From: Anaerovibrio lipolyticus LB2005
Lineage (GTDB): Bacteria; Bacillota; Negativicutes; Selenomonadales; Selenomonadaceae
Assembly (NCBI RefSeq): GCF_000621545.1
Contig: NZ_JHYA01000012.1
Span: 1-64,000 of the forward strand
DNA: 64,000 bases
Direction of reading: 5' to 3'
In this document: positions 61,404 to 64,000 of the stretch, in pieces
Numbering within the stretch: position 1 is the stretch's first letter
How the letters are laid out: each line of letters opens with the position of its first letter
Program-made: the position numbers and the translations under genes
Notes under the pieces: model-generated
The model's database searches: none
What the model was told of the DNA's origin: nothing
What the model saw: only the letters and a program-made list of their open reading frames with translations

Positions 61404-63899
61404 TCAATTAGACTTATGCTGCCCCAGCTTTTCAGCAATTTTTCTCCGCAGCATCTCTTCAAATTCATCCTTGCCATTCTGAAGTACAACCTCAACAGTG
61501 AGAATAAGTACAGGAATCTGCTTTTCATCAGGCACCGCCGCCAAAAATTCCATTGGCAGCTTAACAGCATCCTTTTCAGTGGTTACAATAGCCTCAGCCC
61601 CCTGACGGACAGCCTGCTCCATGGCATCCACCATTTCCTCCTGGGTGTATTCATGATGGTCTGGGAAACGGAAGCTCTCAATGATTTCCGCACCAGCACT
61701 GGCCACAGTCTGCTCAAAGGAAGCAGGATTACCAATTGCCGAAAGGGCCACCACCTTCTTATCCTTAATGGCAGAAATGGACATTCCCTCACTGGCCACA
61801 TTGCGCTTCCAATCACACAGCTCAATGCAGGACTGAGGATGATGAATACTTTCCACTACAGTAGGATTGCTTCCATACTTGGCAATTTGGTCCCTAATAT
61901 ATTTCTTGAACCCTGGCAGACCTTGGTCCACCTTGGTCATAAGACATACATCTGCACGCTCCAAATGAGTAATAGGCTCACGCAAAGTGCCCCTTGGCAG
62001 TACATGCCCATTACCAAAAAGATTTACGGAGTCAATAAGCACCACATCAAGGTCACGGGCCAGCTTCCAATGCTGGAAGCCATCATCAAGAATTGCCACC
62101 TCAGCACCAAAGTGCTCAATTGCGTACTGACCTGTTTTATAACGATCACGACCAATCAGCACTGGAACCTCCGGCAAATGCTTGGCCAACATATAGGCCT
62201 CATCACCGGCCTGATCAGCCTCCATATAAATATGGTTGCCATCAGATACCAGACCAACCTCTCCCTGCCACTTGGCACGATAGCCCCGGTTAAGAATAAC
62301 TACCTTATAGCCCATATCACGGATATATTTGGCCAAGCGCTGGGCCGTAGGGGTCTTACCAGTACCACCTACAGTAATATTACCCAAGCTGATTACAAAG
62401 CAGCCCAGCTTGTTTGTCTTTAAAATTCCAAACTTATAGCTGTCCAGCTTTAAGTTTACAAGCATACTGTAAACCTTGGAAAGGATAAACAGAATTGCCA
62501 TTACACAACGGGTAAAAAAGCCCTGTGGCTCCTTATTATGGATAATCTGCATGAAATAAGTCTGGAAGTTTTCCAATTTATCAGTGGCCTTGACCTTGTT
62601 CATTTCCACCTTGGTAAGGAGATCGTTAAGAATCACAGCCGTTCTATGGGCTGCACCCTTGTTTTCCTTACAAATGGCCAAGGTTTCTGCTTCCATGCGA
62701 TGGCGCTCCTCATCATCCCTAAAGAGGTGCAGGGCCTCCACCGCCAAATCATCTCCGGACTTAACAGTAATTACAGCATTGCGGTTCTTAAAAAGTAGAT
62801 GAGTATCCTTGAAATTCTGCATATTTTCTCCCACAATAATAGCCTTTCCGTGGGCCGCAGGCTCCAGTATGTTATGACCACCGTGAGGAATCAAGGTACC
62901 ACCAACAAAAATAACATCACCTACGCTGTACATCTTTCCCAGCTCACCAATGGTGTTAAGAATAACCACATCATGATCAGTGGTAAAATTCTCCTGCAGC
63001 TGGGTTCTGGTTACAGCCTTAAAGCAATACTCATCACAAAGGGCCAATATGGCGTTTGTACGAAGAATGGCCCGGGGAGCTATTACCAGCTTTGCCTTAG
63101 GATAAATGCGACGTATTTCATTAAAGGCCTTTAACACATGCTCCTCTTCCCCTTTATGGGTGGAGCCGGCTAAAAATACCCCCTGATTATCCTTAAGCCC
63201 CAGCTCTAGCAGCAAATTACGCTTTTCCTCTGGACTGACATCAGTGTAGGTCTGATCAAACTTGGTATTTCCGGTAACGGTTACCAAATCCGGGTCAGCC
63301 CCCAGTTTTAGAATATTTTCTGCGTCCACATTGGACTGCATGGCAAACACCTTAATGGAGCTGAGGATTTCATCCCAAAGACCCATCATATAGCGATAGC
63401 TTTTGGCACTCTTGTCACTGATACGGCCATTTACCATGAGCACCGGGATATCCAGCTTTTTGCAGGCCCTAAGAAAATTTGGCCACAGCTCCGTTTCCAC
63501 CGGCATAAAAACCCGCGGACGAACTCTATACAAAAGATTGGCCGAGAGCCATGGTAAATCAAAAGGAAAGTGAATTATGCTGTCCGCATCCTTAATGATT
63601 CGGTTAGCCATTTCATAGCCACTGTTTGTAAATACAGATACAAGTATAGGACTCTGAGGAAATTCCTTGTGAAATTCCTTTATAAGTGGGCTGGCCGCCA
63701 CAATCTCACCAACGGAGGCGGCATGAACCCATATACAATTTTTGCGGGCAACCTTATCAAGGGCATGCTTGGGCAAAAATCCCAGCTGTTGTTTGATTCG
63801 TTCCACGAATCCCTTTTCCCGGACGCCCCGTATGCAGAATACCGGTATCATTAGAATGACCACCAGTACACCTACAATATTGTACACTAAATGGAGCAT
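61404..63899 (-). CDS. waaA-lpxK: Fused Kdo transferase-tetraacyldisaccharide 4'-kinase
   Basis: 831 aa, two complete enzymes in one chain. Residues 1-~430 are WaaA/KdtA: N-terminal membrane helix, catalytic Glu in AASVGEIVA (~65), and the GT-B signature GGTLIPHGGHNILEPAA (~333-349). It transfers Kdo to lipid IVA. Residues ~450-831 are LpxK: a membrane segment (~463-482) and the P-loop VGGTGKTP (510-517), plus LDDGFQHWKL and TEKDAVK. LpxK phosphorylates lipid A at the 4' position. The reading frame is continuous across the join with no stop or frameshift. GAGGAG lies about 11 bp upstream. The order of reactions in E. coli is LpxK then WaaA, so the fusion could channel the intermediate. Confidence 0.95.
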   Translation of the reverse strand: MLHLVYNIVGVLVVILMIPVFCIRGVREKGFVERIKQQLGFLPKHALDKVARKNCIWVHAASVGEIVAASPLIKEFHKEFPQSPILVSVFTNSGYEMANRIIKDADSIIHFPFDLPWLSANLLYRVRPRVFMPVETELWPNFLRACKKLDIPVLMVNGRISDKSAKSYRYMMGLWDEILSSIKVFAMQSNVDAENILKLGADPDLVTVTGNTKFDQTYTDVSPEEKRNLLLELGLKDNQGVFLAGSTHKGEEEHVLKAFNEIRRIYPKAKLVIAPRAILRTNAILALCDEYCFKAVTRTQLQENFTTDHDVVILNTIGELGKMYSVGDVIFVGGTLIPHGGHNILEPAAHGKAIIVGENMQNFKDTHLLFKNRNAVITVKSGDDLAVEALHLFRDDEERHRMEAETLAICKENKGAAHRTAVILNDLLTKVEMNKVKATDKLENFQTYFMQIIHNKEPQGFFTRCVMAILFILSKVYSMLVNLKLDSYKFGILKTNKLGCFVISLGNITVGGTGKTPTAQRLAKYIRDMGYKVVILNRGYRAKWQGEVGLVSDGNHIYMEADQAGDEAYMLAKHLPEVPVLIGRDRYKTGQYAIEHFGAEVAILDDGFQHWKLARDLDVVLIDSVNLFGNGHVLPRGTLREPITHLERADVCLMTKVDQGLPGFKKYIRDQIAKYGSNPTVVESIHHPQSCIELCDWKRNVASEGMSISAIKDKKVVALSAIGNPASFEQTVASAGAEIIESFRFPDHHEYTQEEMVDAMEQAVRQGAEAIVTTEKDAVKLPMEFLAAVPDEKQIPVLILTVEVVLQNGKDEFEEMLRRKIAEKLGQHKSN

Positions 63900-63930
63900 A
63901 GAATAGTTTTCTCCTCAAAAATACCAATAG

Positions 63931-64000
63931 TTATGCATTACTGTTGCGGAACTGAATATTGTAAAGATTACTGTAAAGACCATCCTTGGCCAGCAGCTCC
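63931..64000 (-). CDS. msbA: MsbA-like lipid A ABC transporter (C-terminal fragment)
   Basis: Only the last 22 codons are present; the gene runs off the right edge. The frame ends ELLAKDGLYSNLYNIQF then RNSNA and a stop, the usual C-terminus of MsbA/LpxA-type ABC exporters (a 'LLxxxGxYxxLYxxQF' pattern). Position directly before waaA-lpxK supports MsbA, the lipid A flippase. Confidence 0.7.
   Translation of the reverse strand, partial: ELLAKDGLYSNLYNIQFRNSNA

Overview
The window looks like a chromosomal segment from a Gram-negative-walled firmicute (class Negativicutes, probably Selenomonadaceae, perhaps near Anaerovibrio or Selenomonas; the genus is a guess). Housekeeping genes follow a Bacillus-like, origin-proximal order (yaaR, holB, ricT, trmN6, rsmI, metG, tatD, 3D-domain protein). 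The right end nevertheless holds a full set of Kdo, lipid A and LPS-export genes. That combination is characteristic of diderm firmicutes. Almost all genes lie on the minus strand.

Layout. 1-1.2 kb: the 5' end of a 16S rRNA gene (minus) behind a consensus promoter, preceded by a tRNA operon (Gly-Gly-CAT-Arg-Tyr) and a separate tRNA-Thr. 1.25-6.5 kb: an unrecognised helical protein, an amino-acid permease, a small coiled-coil protein and a degenerate-GGDEF/EAL protein; the permease/coiled-coil intergenic region carries a cluster of DnaA boxes. 6.7-14.5 kb: the conserved DNA/RNA-processing cluster. 14.7-17.6 kb: divergent serA and serC. 17.6-24.2 kb: envelope or secreted proteins of unknown function, with metA. 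24.2-28.5 kb: an AT-rich accessory island with a five-gene operon (zinc ribbon-TPR protein, putative PH-like protein, membrane-anchored YidD, SPFH-SHOCT protein, four-helix membrane protein). 28.5-29.1 kb: a YafQ/DinJ toxin-antitoxin module. 29.1-36.2 kb: PHP phosphatase, HAD phosphatase, two NirJ/Ahb-type radical SAM enzymes under a TetR regulator, a second tRNA-Arg, and a YqeB/EF2563 protein with a TatD-linked radical SAM protein. 36.2-40.9 kb: pyridoxamine kinase, SEDS protein, trmB and a DhaR-like regulator. 41.5-48.8 kb: the complete F-type ATP synthase operon (atpZ, I, B, E, F, H, A, G, D, C). 49.4-52.7 kb: wecB, tagO/wecA, comEB and a YqgF-like gene. 52.9-64 kb: a DUF3084 protein and the outer-membrane block lptF/G, lptB, lptA, lptC, lpxL, kdsC, kdsD, kdsA, kdsB, a waaA-lpxK fusion and the end of an msbA-like ABC transporter.

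How it works together. The right end makes Kdo (kdsD, kdsA, kdsC), activates it (kdsB), transfers it and phosphorylates lipid A (waaA-lpxK), acylates it (lpxL), flips it (msbA) and exports LPS (lptABCF). The most intriguing non-coding feature is a family of three ~190-215-bp giant imperfect hairpins (about 30.94-31.16, 48.95-49.14 and 52.68-52.86 kb). They share one 19-nt apical loop, while their stems differ by compensatory changes. The most intriguing coding unit is the SPFH/YidD/zinc-ribbon operon, which resembles the Bacillus PspA-YdjGHI membrane-stress module without PspA.
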